From positions 21,956,268-22,020,267 of the forward strand of contig OU342639.1 of NCBI GenBank assembly GCA_910589415.1: DNA of 64,000 nt, read 5' to 3'. Below, one piece after another: positions 25,437 to 36,035 of the stretch. The translations under genes were made by a program, and so were the position numbers. Each line of letters begins with the position of its first letter. Within the stretch, counting starts at the first letter, position 1. Origin of the DNA: Malachius bipustulatus. Lineage: Eukaryota > Arthropoda > Insecta > Coleoptera > Melyridae. The notes under the pieces are model-generated. The model ran no database searches. It was not told the origin of the DNA and saw only the letters and a program-made list of their open reading frames with translations.

Positions 25437-28292
25437 GGAATTGCAGTATATTTGTGCCTATTTCTGGCATCACAGCCGACATCTTGTGTTGTGAACAATG
25501 GAAATTCTCACAAAGAATTCGAAACCAACAGCGGCTCGCATCAAAGCAATACCCAGCCAGAAGCGCCCTCCCAAATCCCAGACTCTGAGGCATCCGCATC
25601 GAACGGAGATTTGACTAGACGAGAGGCCCCTACCCTGGGGAATATTTACGGTTCTCCACCTCTGGGAGACACATACGGTCCACCACATCAACTTCAAGAC
25701 TCGTACATCCCTACCGGACATGGCGGGTCACCAGATCTGCCCATTCCTGTTTATGGAGTTCCGGATGGTCCCTCCAATAATGTCGTGTACCCAGCTCCTC
25801 CACCTGACGTGCCACCACCGATTTCGCAGTCATCTCCTGGAATAGACGCACCATCGCTGCAGGTTTACGGTCCACCTCAGCCAGTGTATTTGCCAGGGAA
25901 GGGGGATCTAGGCTCTTCAAACAGCTATGACTTGCCTCCCCTCAATAGCAATTATCTTCCCCCATCATCTGGACCCTCACCACAATATGGTCCACCAGAT
26001 TCATTTCCACAGCTACCCTTTTCTTCCAACCCTCCACCATTTAATCCTAGTAAAGCACATTTTTCCTCTAGACCGGTGTACGGCCCTCCAAAACAAACAT
26101 ATAGACCACCTAGACCTGTATATGGACCACCCAAACATCAATATGGACCGCCATTAAAACTAAACTCAGTCTACGGTCCGCCGAATGTGTTCTCGAAGGG
26201 ACCTTTTCAAAGCGGTCATAAATTTCGAGGACCGCAAGGACCAAGAGGTGTTCCAGCTCCGCCGACACCACCCGATATCAAGTATGATGGTTGGCTACCC
26301 ATGCCAGGTATTTCTAGACCTCCAACTGATACTTACGGGATACCACATCATAACGATGCGCCCATTTCTGTTCATGCACAATATAATAATGACCTAGTAC
26401 CACCGCCGATTGGTAATATTCATCTGGCACCACCCTCAGAACCTCAGACTGGATTAAGCGATTCGTATGGAGTGCCTTTGCATGCTGTGACTGGAACAGA
26501 TGCAGGTCCAGTTCATGCCGATGATCATTCTAGTGCTGTTTCATTAGGACTCACTGCTGTTGGAGTTAGCGGACACGATCAATCTCTGTCTGTTGTTAAA
26601 AGTATCGGATATGAAATATTCCAAAATGGTAACGGCAATGGTTATTCCACTGCTCATATAGGAGGAGGAGGAGGTATCGGTTTGCAGGATTCTTATGGCG
26701 CACCTCCTCTGAATTCATATTCACCTAATGGACCTTACGCTGCTGGTCATTCATATAACAACAACGGGTTATCTCTACAACTACCTCCACCGAAATCTTT
26801 CAATAATTTCAACAGACATCATCATAGCTCGGGTGGACATCATAGTTCGGGTGCCCAGTCTACTTTTGGACTCATTCCACCAAGTGGTCTCTATGGGGTA
26901 CCACCTAGTGGGAAGTATGGTACACCATTATTGGGAAAACCACAATATCAATATGGTCCTCCTTTGAATGCCCTTAAGATTAATCCACCCAAGAAGCCTG
27001 TAATATTCAGAGAGCCGGTTCCACATGGCCTAATAGAATCAATAGGTAAAGTTACGGCTCAAAAAGATGCACTTGGCATCAAGGGGCATTCTCATGGTAA
27101 TTTCAATCTAGGTCCGAAATATTTACCACCACCAGTTCGAGATTTGCCAGTGAAACATATAAGGCCTGCGGCTCCTAGCAACGGATACGCTTTGCCAATT
27201 TCAGGGCCAGGCCAGTTCCGCAACTTCGGTAATAAACCTTCGTTAGGTTTTGGTAACAGTTATAATATTCATTCTAGTCCTTCACTGAATATAGAGACAC
27301 TTCATGTACCACCATTGCAAAACGAAGGTTTGACAGTCGGTCTCGATAACTCTCACCCGCCGCTAACTATTGATCTTACAAAAAAACTCCAAAATAGCTA
27401 TGGAACCCCATATGTTAATAATTTCGCTTCTGGGCCAGGAAATTTAAACTTTGCTGGCAGTGCCAATTTCCCAGTTTATCAAAACGCACCTGGAGACTGT
27501 AACTCCCAAAAGGCTTCTCAACCTCTCCTTTCGTATGGAGTGCCGTTAGCTAATAGTTATACAGCTTCGTTATCGTCACTGACGACTAATATCGGTGGAG
27601 GGTATCACGGTATGCCTGCGATACAAAATGGTAATGATCTACAGACTGCCTATAGTCAAAACATCGCTTCTAGGATCTCTTCGCAAAGTAATCTAATGGA
27701 GACTAATGAAAAATCAACGAACAAGGAATCATCATCAAATGATGACGTTAAAATTGGAGTTGTTGACATGAATAATATACCTTTAACTGGAGCTTTAGGA
27801 AGTTATACTTTACAGATACAATCTGCTGATGGTAATTCAGATGTTGTACCTCACAATCAAGTATTAAAGAATGGGTTGTTGGAATCTATCCTAGCAGCTA
27901 TTGAACAGCCTGATCAGAAAGATATTAAAATTTTAGGACAAACTGTAGGAAAATTGCAACCAGAAGAGGTTGACCAACAGGGAAATAATGATGAAGTGGA
28001 ATCTCAAAAAAATAACGTTCAAACAGAAGGTGTGAAAGAAAATTCTCTAGCAAATTCCACTTTATCTTTAATAGATAACAATGACATAGCGCTTTACTTT
28101 AATAGTAATATAAAGAAGGAGACATCTCCAGTTGATGAAAAAGAGGCAAAAGAGAGGCAAGAGAACACAATAAGAAATGGCCAGCAGTATGGGAGCTACG
28201 TATCGTTTAATTCTGATAATGGGCGCTACGCTTATGATATACAGTCACAAGGACCTGAGGGAGAATCTATGACAACCAGTGAGAAAAAGTGA
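25437..28292 (+). CDS. secreted YGxP-repeat, proline/tyrosine-rich structural protein (cuticle-like), main exon
   Basis: The open frame of 951 codons starts right after a TTACAG splice acceptor, in phase, with GIAVYLCLFLASQPTSC, the hydrophobic core and cleavage region of a signal peptide. The initiator Met must come from a small upstream exon, the usual arrangement of insect cuticle genes. The frame therefore begins at the acceptor; the region before it has no in-frame ATG. The mature part has 17 YGxP motifs (eight of them YGPP, others YGVP, YGTP, YGAP, YGIP, YGSP), concentrated in the first two thirds, with clusters such as RPVYGPPKHQYGPP. The last 200 residues are acidic and lack the motif, ending DNGRYAYDIQSQ...TSEKK. 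There is no Rebers-Riddiford chitin-binding motif. Likely role, by composition: extracellular matrix, cuticle or eggshell protein. No gene name can be given. Confidence 0.85.
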   Translation, partial: GIAVYLCLFLASQPTSCVVNNGNSHKEFETNSGSHQSNTQPEAPSQIPDSEASASNGDLTRREAPTLGNIYGSPPLGDTYGPPHQLQDSYIPTGHGGSPDLPIPVYGVPDGPSNNVVYPAPPPDVPPPISQSSPGIDAPSLQVYGPPQPVYLPGKGDLGSSNSYDLPPLNSNYLPPSSGPSPQYGPPDSFPQLPFSSNPPPFNPSKAHFSSRPVYGPPKQTYRPPRPVYGPPKHQYGPPLKLNSVYGPPNVFSKGPFQSGHKFRGPQGPRGVPAPPTPPDIKYDGWLPMPGISRPPTDTYGIPHHNDAPISVHAQYNNDLVPPPIGNIHLAPPSEPQTGLSDSYGVPLHAVTGTDAGPVHADDHSSAVSLGLTAVGVSGHDQSLSVVKSIGYEIFQNGNGNGYSTAHIGGGGGIGLQDSYGAPPLNSYSPNGPYAAGHSYNNNGLSLQLPPPKSFNNFNRHHHSSGGHHSSGAQSTFGLIPPSGLYGVPPSGKYGTPLLGKPQYQYGPPLNALKINPPKKPVIFREPVPHGLIESIGKVTAQKDALGIKGHSHGNFNLGPKYLPPPVRDLPVKHIRPAAPSNGYALPISGPGQFRNFGNKPSLGFGNSYNIHSSPSLNIETLHVPPLQNEGLTVGLDNSHPPLTIDLTKKLQNSYGTPYVNNFASGPGNLNFAGSANFPVYQNAPGDCNSQKASQPLLSYGVPLANSYTASLSSLTTNIGGGYHGMPAIQNGNDLQTAYSQNIASRISSQSNLMETNEKSTNKESSSNDDVKIGVVDMNNIPLTGALGSYTLQIQSADGNSDVVPHNQVLKNGLLESILAAIEQPDQKDIKILGQTVGKLQPEEVDQQGNNDEVESQKNNVQTEGVKENSLANSTLSLIDNNDIALYFNSNIKKETSPVDEKEAKERQENTIRNGQQYGSYVSFNSDNGRYAYDIQSQGPEGESMTTSEKK

Positions 28293-28340
28293 CAGACTGA
28301 GTTTGCTCAAAGACAATTAATTGACTAAGTTTATTATAAA

Positions 28341-28346
28341 AATAAA
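28341..28346 (+). terminator. polyadenylation signal of the YGxP-protein gene
   Basis: AATAAA lies about 50 bp after the stop codon. A second AATAAA is at 28658-28663 and could give a longer 3' UTR. Confidence 0.5.
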
Positions 28347-28935
28347 TTGTGCGATTATTTTGAAAGTGGCTATGAGAGGTCAAAATAATCATACAATTTT
28401 TATGGTTTTTGTGTCAGGGGTAGTGCATTGTATAGTTGAATCAATGTGTTATTCTAGGGAATTCATTAATTTATTTTTCTTCTTCTTATTTTATTTCTTT
28501 ATTTTTTGTAAGTTGTACAGATTTTTTTATATAAAAATTAAATTATATATATAACTTCTTATGTGTTTTATTTTTTAATTTAAATGAAAACGTTGTTAAT
28601 TGTAAGTTGAAAATACCTACTTCTTTACAAAATTATAAATATATTTTTATTTATTTAAATAAAAAGCATAGTTCGTTTTTACGTATCGCTTTAGTTTTAT
28701 AATTAGAGAAATTATTATTTATAATAAAAAATACTCAAAATTTGAAATGATTCACGAAAAAATTTCAAGCCCAAACCTCCCCAAGAAAAATCGTTATTTC
28801 AACAATTCTTTCAATTTTTTAAATAAGCATAATGCAACTAACCGCATATTGTAGTATGTACAGATAATACATATCTGCTATCATACTCGGTGTCGCATAT
28901 GATAAGCAAAATTTGAAAAGCTGAGTTGCATCGCT
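28347..28935. other. 3' UTR or spacer
   Basis: Very AT-rich sequence between the YGxP-protein gene and the jockey-like element. No further gene seen. Confidence 0.45.
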
Positions 28936-28940
28936 GCTAA

Positions 28941-28941
28941 T

Positions 28942-28996
<55 letters not shown>
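28941..28996. repeat. (TTTA)14, 3' tail of the jockey-like element
   Basis: Fourteen exact TTTA units, that is (TAAA)n on the coding strand of the element. Confidence 0.95.
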
Positions 28997-28997
<1 letters not shown>

Positions 28998-29239
28998 TAC
29001 TCCCATCAACAAGCCAATAGCTTATATCGGATGGGGAAAAGTACACAAATTAATATAAACTTACAACAATATGAAATAAAAAACGTAATTAAGAGTTTAC
29101 AATATTTAAAAAAAAAACAGAAAGACTACTTGTGACTACTCAAACACCAGCTGGTGAGGCAGGCTATATCAGGTCAATGTGTTAAGTTAAAAAAAGAAAC
29201 AACAAAAAAAAAAAAATTATAAATGAAAGTAAAGGCAAA

Positions 29240-32200
29240 CTAAGGACTAGAAGAACTAGACGCCGCCAGTAAAAATCGTCTAAGTTGAAGTTCGCTACAC
29301 GAAAACAGATCAAGGTTCCCATCAACCCTATTAGCAATGTCACACATGCGATTTAAAGGAGAAAACAAAAGAGTATTTGTCCTTGCGGTTTTAACTCGCA
29401 GAAGATGTTGTTGCCTCAGTGTAACTTGGGGAGCATGGAAAGAAATCTGGGAAAGGATATCAGGAGAGTCAATGCGTCCATTCAACAAACCCCAAAGGAA
29501 ACGCACAGAGGTGTACGTACGTCTCGCTTCAAGACTGTTGAAGTCAAACTCAGCAAGAAGATCAGAGTGCGGGAAGCCTACAGGAGGATAAGTACCTGTG
29601 AATTTAAAATGAAGAAACTTCAGGAAACGTCGGTGTACTCTCTCCAGATCACTAACTTGACATCTATATACAGGCGACCAGATAATCGAACCGTATTCGA
29701 GCTTGGGTAGAATGAAGGCATGAAATAAAGTTACGAGGGTAGTGACCTTTCTAAAATCCCAAGTATTACGAATAATGTAACCTAGTGCCCTAAACGCAGA
29801 GGAGCAAGTATTTTCAATATGTCTATTGAAAGAGAGTTTGGGAGTAAATATTATACCAAGGTCTTTGAATTCAGAGATCCTCTGGAGAGAGTGGTCCCCA
29901 ATTGAGTATGACGCTTGGAGCATATTACACTTAAGGCTGTAGGACATAACATAGCACTTAGAAGTGTTTAATGGTAATTGGTTACTACTGCACCATGTGT
30001 TGAGACGGTCAAGGGAGCGTTGGAGCCGCTGGCAATCTTCAAGCGACTTCACTTCACAGTAAATTTTTAAATCGTCTGCATAGAGAAGATGATTGATCTC
30101 AAGACCATCGACGATGTCATTAATAAATAAATTGAAGAATAGCGGACCTAATTTAGAGCCCTGAAAGACACCCGACTTGACTGGATAATCGGTAGAGTTA
30201 GTGCCGTAATACGAAACATACTGAGATCAGTCGGATAAATAATTTGTGAAAAAGTTAATAAGGGCATCAGAAAAACCGAAATTTGATAGTTTTAAAAGAA
30301 GTAAGTCATGGTTTACTTTATCGAAGGCCCTAGAAAAATCCATATATACTACATCAACCTGGGAACGACAGTCGATAATCTCTGAGACGTATTGGGAGAA
30401 AGTAAACAGGTTGGTAATAGTGGACCGACCTTTCATGAAACCGTCGATGGTTGAGATGTGACACCTCGTACGTGGTATCACATCTTATACCACGTACGAG
30501 GTGTCACATCTTAACCATCGCCGTGCTGAGCTGAAGAGATGAGAAATCTAACGTGCGGGTATAACACTCTGTATAAAAGTTCCTCGAATGCCTTCCCAAA
30601 GTTGGGTGCTATACAAATTTGCCTGTAATTGCAGATCTCAGTTTTGTCGCCTTTCTTGAAGACGGGTATCACCTTGGAACGTTTCCACCGAGTCGGATAT
30701 CTTCCAGAAACAATTGAAAGGTTCAAAATTTTGGTGAGGGGGTAGGAGAATATTGAAGCACAGTCACGTAGGAGAAAAGAGGGAATGCCATCTGGACCGG
30801 TAGTTTTAGAGTTTTTGAAAGCTTTCAGAACACGGCATACTTCAGACTCAGTAAATGATGACACGGTAAGCGTAGAAACATTTGATGCCGAGAATGTATT
30901 CGCATACGTGTTTTTGTTCACAGCTACCGGTGATTGATCGAAGAAGTCGCGGAAGGACATAAGAATATTGGGAAGACCAGTTACAGAGCTACCACTGCAT
31001 TTCATAGTATCTGGAGGGCCGGGAGGACCTCGACGTTTATTGACAAACGACCAAAATTTTTTTGGATCACTAACTAAGTGTTCTTCAGTCTGGGAAATGA
31101 AGCTCTGATACGAATGTGCAATATCACGCTTAAGTGATGACCTGAGGTGTTTGAATTCTCTATGAGCGTTACAGTTACCAGACCGTTTAAAAGAACGATG
31201 AAGATAGGCTTTCCTTTTTAAGTCAGCTATAATTGAATCCGTAAACCAAGGTGGATATCTATACTTAGGAGCAGGTTTTGTTTTGGGGACGAATAATTCG
31301 AATGCATTAAACAGTACTGAATAAAACAGATCACAGGCCGCGTCAACATCCGTACAAGCATCAAGTATCGAGCTCCAACCAACAGCAGAGAGATGTTCAT
31401 ACAAGCCCTGAAAATTTGCCAGTTTAAAATTGAACGAAGGGACAGAAGACTTTGGGTTCTTAGTGTTTGTAGGTAAATCTACCGAGTCAGATGGGAAATG
31501 AATTTCCAGAGCAGGATGGTGATTATCCTCTCTAACCAGAGGATCCTCAGCTCTAAGGGAATCCAGAGGGAAATCCGAGAGAACGAGGTCCAGAATACAA
31601 TTATTGCAGTTCTTCACAGAGTTAAGCTGAACAAGATTTAGTGCTTCAAATGTTTGGTATAAATGTCTAACGTTGGAATCAGTTGCACCACCTGAAGAGG
31701 TTTTAATAGTAGCCAGCCTAGGACAATTGAAATCGCCTAATATTATTACGCGGTTATTGGTGTAAAGGGCCTCAAGATCGATGAGATAATCACAGAAGGA
31801 CAGATACTCATGCGAAGATAAACTAGGTGGAATGTACACAGATAATATGAGGGTGGGGCTACGAGAAAATTTAACAGAAACACACACAATATCAATAGAT
31901 GGAACACACAGCTCACGTGCTAAAGGAACAAGGGTTGAATGAAATTTTGTATTTACCGCAATCAGAACCCCACCTCCTCGAGAAACCCCCACCGCAGACA
32001 GATTCCTATCTTTACGGTAGACATTATATCTGGACGTGTCCACGAAAGCGTCATCCTGGGTGTCAGAAACGAGCCATGTCTCACTCAAGACAATGAAATC
32101 ATATTCAGTCACAATGGTGTTATTGAAAAAGGATAAAAACTTATTGTTCAGGCTTCTGACATTCTGGTAATATCCATTTACTCGAATTGAGGATCTCACT

Positions 32201-32259
32201 GAACCAAATAGATTATCTGGATTAGCAGGCTCAGAGGAAACGCGATTACAAGATAATTG
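29240..32259 (-). pseudogene. jockey-like ORF2: endonuclease and reverse transcriptase, interrupted
   Basis: From the N-terminus: an APE-type endonuclease (GYYQNVRSLNNK, LSETWL, ILGDFNCP, EDNHHPALEI in place of SDHHP), a linker (PKKFWSFVNKRRG), then RT (TGPDGIPSFLLRDCAS, VIPVFKKGD, YMDFSRAFDKVNH, VFQGSKLGPLFFNLFIND, LLYADDLKIY) and a typical C-terminus (RIDSPDILSQI, SPLNRMCDIAN). The YADD active site is intact. Two lesions exist. A 76-bp palindrome plus a 4-bp duplication sits at 30441-30524, between SSAQHG and FMKGRST. A TGA stop at 30227-30229 (YLSD-stop-SQYV) leaves the frame in register and is probably a CGA to TGA change. No ATG occurs between the ORF1 stop and the endonuclease start, so ORF2 may depend on readthrough. 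Confidence 0.9.
30441..30524. mobile_element. 76-bp palindromic mini-insertion with 4-bp target duplication
   Basis: Bases 30445-30520 form two 34-nt arms (33 of 34 complementary) around an 8-nt loop. They are flanked by CCGT at 30441-30444 and 30521-30524. Removing the palindrome and one CCGT rejoins the RT motif as QHGFMKGR in one frame. This is therefore a genuine insertion, not a local inversion. Confidence 0.85.
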
Positions 32260-32262
32260 CTA
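32254..32262 (-). promoter_or_regulatory. candidate stop-codon readthrough site UAG-CAA-UUA
   Basis: On the minus strand the ORF1 stop TAG (32262-32260) is followed directly by CAATTA. This matches the known leaky-stop context UAG CAR YYA. ORF2 continues in the same frame with no ATG before the endonuclease. Confidence 0.6.
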
Positions 32263-33271
32263 TGAATCACCCAGTATATCCCCCCTCAATAACTGTAACT
32301 TCCTCCTATAGACCTCGCACTCGTGATCCCAAGCAGCATGTGTAACACTGATCCCAGGTACAATTTTACTAAAGTTGATGCAGTTAATACATTGTAAGTC
32401 AGTGGATGTGCAGCACTTGACGGCATGACTACCAGCACATCTAGGACAAATTATCTCACTCCTACATTTTCTAGAGACGTGGTGGAAACTGCAACAGTTG
32501 TAACAACGGATAAGGTCAATAGCGTCAAAAACTGGACAGGAATCGAATCCAACCACCACCCTACCAGCATGAAGAACTCTCTTATAGGTAGATACATCCA
32601 CCTGAATGACAGCCTGATAAACCTGAGTCCTATTCCTCACTGGTGTTAGAGAGACAAGATCGACTTTACAATCATTATTAAACAAGGTATTGTTTTGGGC
32701 TGTTAGATACCGCAACAAAGACTCCGAGTCGAGCTTCTCAGACAGGCCCACAATTCTGACCCGAGGGTGCAGTCTAGCAACTTCATTGACATCATATCTA
32801 TCAGACAGCTTTTCCTTAGTCATCTTCTTCAATCTATCAGCATGTTCAGCAGAGGAGCAATCAACAACCAGCGCCCCACCAGAGACATGCCTCACCCCGA
32901 CTATGCCCACATCTGAAGCCACCGGATCAATTGACTTTAACAGATCCATCTTCGTAGAGGAGTTTTTTTGCTTCGGGTCTTTTGGTTTTATGACGACTGG
33001 AATTTTCTTTGTTGTAGCTTCGCTATAGGACAAAGGTGGACGCTGTATCCCCGTGCCAGCGCATGATATGGTCGGCGAACCAGATTCACGTGTAGAAGCA
33101 AGAATTTTTCTCAACTCCTGGTTCTCAGATTTGATAAGCTTCATCTCTTCCAACAGCTTTTCATTGACCTCGCATTGAGTTCGCAAAGTCGACTGTATTG
33201 AAAAAAGTTCGTTCTTAACATCATTGAATTGTGTGGAGAATGTCGTTTCAATACGTTTCAAATACAGCAAA
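32260..33271 (-). CDS. jockey-like ORF1, gag-like nucleic-acid-binding protein, 5'-partial
   Basis: About 336 codons on the minus strand, open at the 5' end where the element is truncated (no ATG at the start). Order of parts: a coiled coil (about residues 10-55; FNDVKNELFSIQSTL, LLEEMKLIKSENQELRKIL), a Ser/Pro linker, an RRM-like region (residues 105-235), then a cysteine-rich C-terminus with a CX2CX4HX4C knuckle (CYNCCSFHHVSRKC), a CPRCAGSHAVKC knuckle and a CINC pair. This is the usual layout of jockey-group ORF1, which packages the element RNA. It ends in TAG, and ORF2 continues in the same frame. Confidence 0.88.
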
Positions 33272-33278
33272 GCTAATT

Positions 33279-33849
33279 AATACTTATGGGAAAGAAATTC
33301 AAATATAACTGGAAATGGTCTTTAAATTTTATGCGCAGGATGATCAAAAAACTGATTTTTGGTTTTTCAGTGATAGCTCTTTTCCATGTCAACCAACCGA
33401 TTTAAAAAATCATGGATTTATTTTGATGCTGTAACCACACGAAAGAAAACCCGGTGATCATGATAGAAAAAATATGGATTGAGGGTCCATAAGAAGTGAC
33501 TGCCCTTTAATTAGATTAATCCTGAAAAGGAAAGAATTTTCTTGTTTACGTGGGACAAAAATTTGTCGGCGAAAAACCAAGTTTAAAATTCCTGATACCT
33601 ACCAAATAATATGCTTGCCAACCTTAATGTGCACGAACTCCTGTCTTTTTCATTTATTAATTCTGATAAAATAGAAAATAGAACCAGCGGAGTTAATTTG
33701 AACAGTTTTTTTTTACTCTAGAGCTGTAATTTTGAATAAGCTTATTTATGTTCCTGGGTACGTGGTCGTGGTCCATGGTAATAACATAGAAATGGTTTTG
33801 AAGAGATTCCCGAGGTATAAATTAATTTTAAACTGACGCCTAACCGCCA
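33279..33849. other. AT-rich spacer
   Basis: Nothing supported. Confidence 0.4.
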
Positions 33850-34385
33850 ATTGGATATCTCAGTGCCGATGCCGATCTGGATATACGTGACACATTTGAG
33901 TCGGTTATGTTTGGACGAGAGGCGGCAGAGCCATGCTTTGACATTTTTAAGTCAGCTGATCTCAGGGACTCAGGGTCAGGGTCGATCAGCTATTCAGCAA
34001 TACTCGCATTTTTATAGTTCAGTGTTCCCCCGCACTGCCTCGCAGCTTAAGCAGGAACTAATGTGCTTTTTATCTGCTTGCACTATGTATTGAAATTCTC
34101 TCCACTGCATCGGATTTGCGATGTATAAATCATTATAGCGCGTGACATTTTCCTCTAAGCCTGATAGCTGTTTAGTTTATTGGATATTCCCGTAGTTATA
34201 CATAGAATGTTTATTTTAGTTTAGTCGACCTATAAACTTATTACTGATGTTCATTGTTGTTATTGATCCCTCTATGTGTACTTTGCTACGACTGATTCTA
34301 TTTTGTCTTGTGATGACTTTCAATTCCCTTGTAATTGGGTTGAATTGCCTTTAGGGCAGTATAGAAATAAAAAAATAATATAAAG
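33850..34385 (+). pseudogene. LINE 3' end remnant (ORF2 C-terminus plus 3' UTR)
   Basis: The start of the segment reads LSRLCLDERRQSHALTFLSQ, which resembles the L..RR...L.FL..L..G pattern at the C-terminus of jockey-type ORF2. The segment ends at about 34365-34383 with GGGCAGTATAGAAATAAA and an AATAAT-type tail, the usual shape of a LINE 3' end. No catalytic block is present, so the call rests on this pattern and the tail. Confidence 0.45.
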
Positions 34386-34639
34386 TACCTTTAGTAATCG
34401 GGACAATTTCATAATTATTGTCCTTTGCTGATAGGCACCATCCCAAATCTTTCTACGTTGATTGGATTCATCTATATAATTTTTGAAAGCAAATTTCGTA
34501 TATTAATTTATAACCTTTTAGGTATTCTTTTGCAAAGTGGCTCAGAGTCACAAATACAAAAAATTTCTGTACAGAAATTCTGCACAGATTAGTAAAAGAA
34601 GTTGAAATGAAACATCCACTTTAATAACGCATGCACTGT

Positions 34640-34870
34640 CAAAATTGAGGAATTGCGCAAACTACCTAGTAAAAGCAGGAATCATTCCCTCAGTGCCTAG
34701 GGAAACACAGCTAAAAACATTTACAGATAAAGTGAGTGATAAATCAAGTGGCAAAAATATGCCAAGAAATGAAAGTAGTGCAATGTCAGCGGTGCCAGCG
34801 CTCTGCGTATGCAACGTCGGGAGTATCCTGTGCAGGGCACAATAGATCTCAACAGGTTACAGTGCACACC
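34640..34870 (+). pseudogene. possible LINE ORF1 zinc-knuckle remnant
   Basis: The plus strand reads VVQCQRCQRSAYATSG followed by CAGHNR. This resembles the (C/H)QRCQ..GH....C knuckle of insect jockey-type ORF1 (pattern VQCHRCQRWGHAT). It is short and decayed, and unrelated in orientation to the RT remnant that follows. Confidence 0.4.
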
Positions 34871-35059
34871 TACAGAAGGCCTCCCATTAAAATCTACAAT
34901 CTACAATCCTGGGCACATGAACACAAGTTTCAAAGATATAAATACAAATAGTTTATTTACGGCAATATGCCATTATATGCGACACTAATGTAAGGATCCT
35001 TAGTTCCCTAAAACATAGTCTGCAGGACTCTCTCACTCCCATCCCCAACATTACGAATA
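34871..35059. other. spacer
   Basis: No feature seen. Confidence 0.3.
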
Positions 35060-36035
35060 GCTTTTTTTTGGACGACAAACGCTCTTAAGCCATCCTCAGT
35101 ACAAAAATCGTCATCAACCTGGTCAGGTTCCTAAGTGCATATTTACCACCAGAAGCTCTAGCGCCTATTTTATCTATTTTTGTCTGTCGCAAAAGCTATT
35201 GTTTGAGTTTTTTCACCATTCAGTGAAAAAACTGCTCCATTCCCCTCTCTACTCTGTTCCTTGCCATATGGATATCTACACCATTACTATACATATATTG
35301 TAGTATCATCGGTAAACAATAGCGCCTCAACTCCCTCTACACAGTCTGGTAGGTCATTTTAGTAAAGCAAAAACATTATTGGTCCAATGACGGACCTTTA
35401 AGGAATCTCAAAGTTCAAGGAAAGGATTTCTGACTGGTTGCTGCTCGTCTCGACACACTGCCTTCTATCCTTGAAATAGAACTCCATTAGTCTGTTACAA
35501 ACGCCGCCTATGCCATATTATGAGTACAGTTTGTCCAGCAGTATTCCTGGTGAAACACAGTCGAGCGCGTTTGTCAGGTCACACAATGACAGCTCCATAC
35601 GCTTTCCAGAATCGAACGCCTCAACGATATCACCAACAAGAGCCAAGACGGTATGAACCGTGGATTTTTCCGCTCTGAAAACGAACTGTCGAGGACTCAG
35701 AATTTGCTACAGATCCAAAAATTCCAACAGGCGACTCTTCAAAATCTTCTCAAATGTCTTACCGAGAATGGGGGAAATCGAAATTGGTCTATTGACTGAA
35801 CCTCGTTCACTGCATTTTTCTTGTGCACAGGGACAACCCTATTGATCTTCAAACTAGGCGGAAATACTCCAGAAGTAATACAAACATTGTATATAATGGC
35901 CAGTGGCTCAACCACACTGTCACACACACATTTCATCAACCTTGAATTCATATTGTAGCAGTCCAGTGAACTCTTCTTGTTTCCCAGGCCAAGGATGACT
36001 CCCGCGAGCTCTGATGCAGTGACTGGCTTTTCTAA
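35060..36035 (-). pseudogene. decayed CR1/jockey-type reverse transcriptase
   Basis: The minus strand reads VTASELAGVILGLGNKKSS, then VEPLAIIYNVCITSGVFPP, SLKINRVVPVHKKN, TFEKILKSRLLEFLDL, LSPRQFVFRAEKST, LCDLTNALDCVSPGILLDKL, VIGPIMFLLY and LFTDDTTIY. These are the RT blocks in correct order. FTDD stands for the usual FADD. At least five stops and small shifts interrupt it. It belongs to a different family from the element at 28936-33278. Confidence 0.85.

Larger units (their letters stand above)
28936..33278 (-). mobile_element. jockey-type non-LTR retrotransposon, nearly full length
   Basis: The element lies on the minus strand with ORF1 (gag-like, 32260-33271), ORF2 (endonuclease-RT, 29240-32259), a 3' UTR and a (TAAA)n tail (28941-28996). 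GCTAATT at 28936-28942 and again at 33272-33278 is the likely 7-bp target-site duplication. The 5' junction then falls inside ORF1, so the copy lost its 5' UTR and the ORF1 start. Apart from one nonsense codon and one palindromic insertion the coding sequence is open over about 4 kb, so the insertion is fairly young. Confidence 0.9.

Noticed and set aside
25452..25454. Translation start of the YGxP protein at the TTG near 25452
   Set aside because: TTG is not a normal start in animals, and the preceding codons back to the splice acceptor extend the signal peptide in frame.
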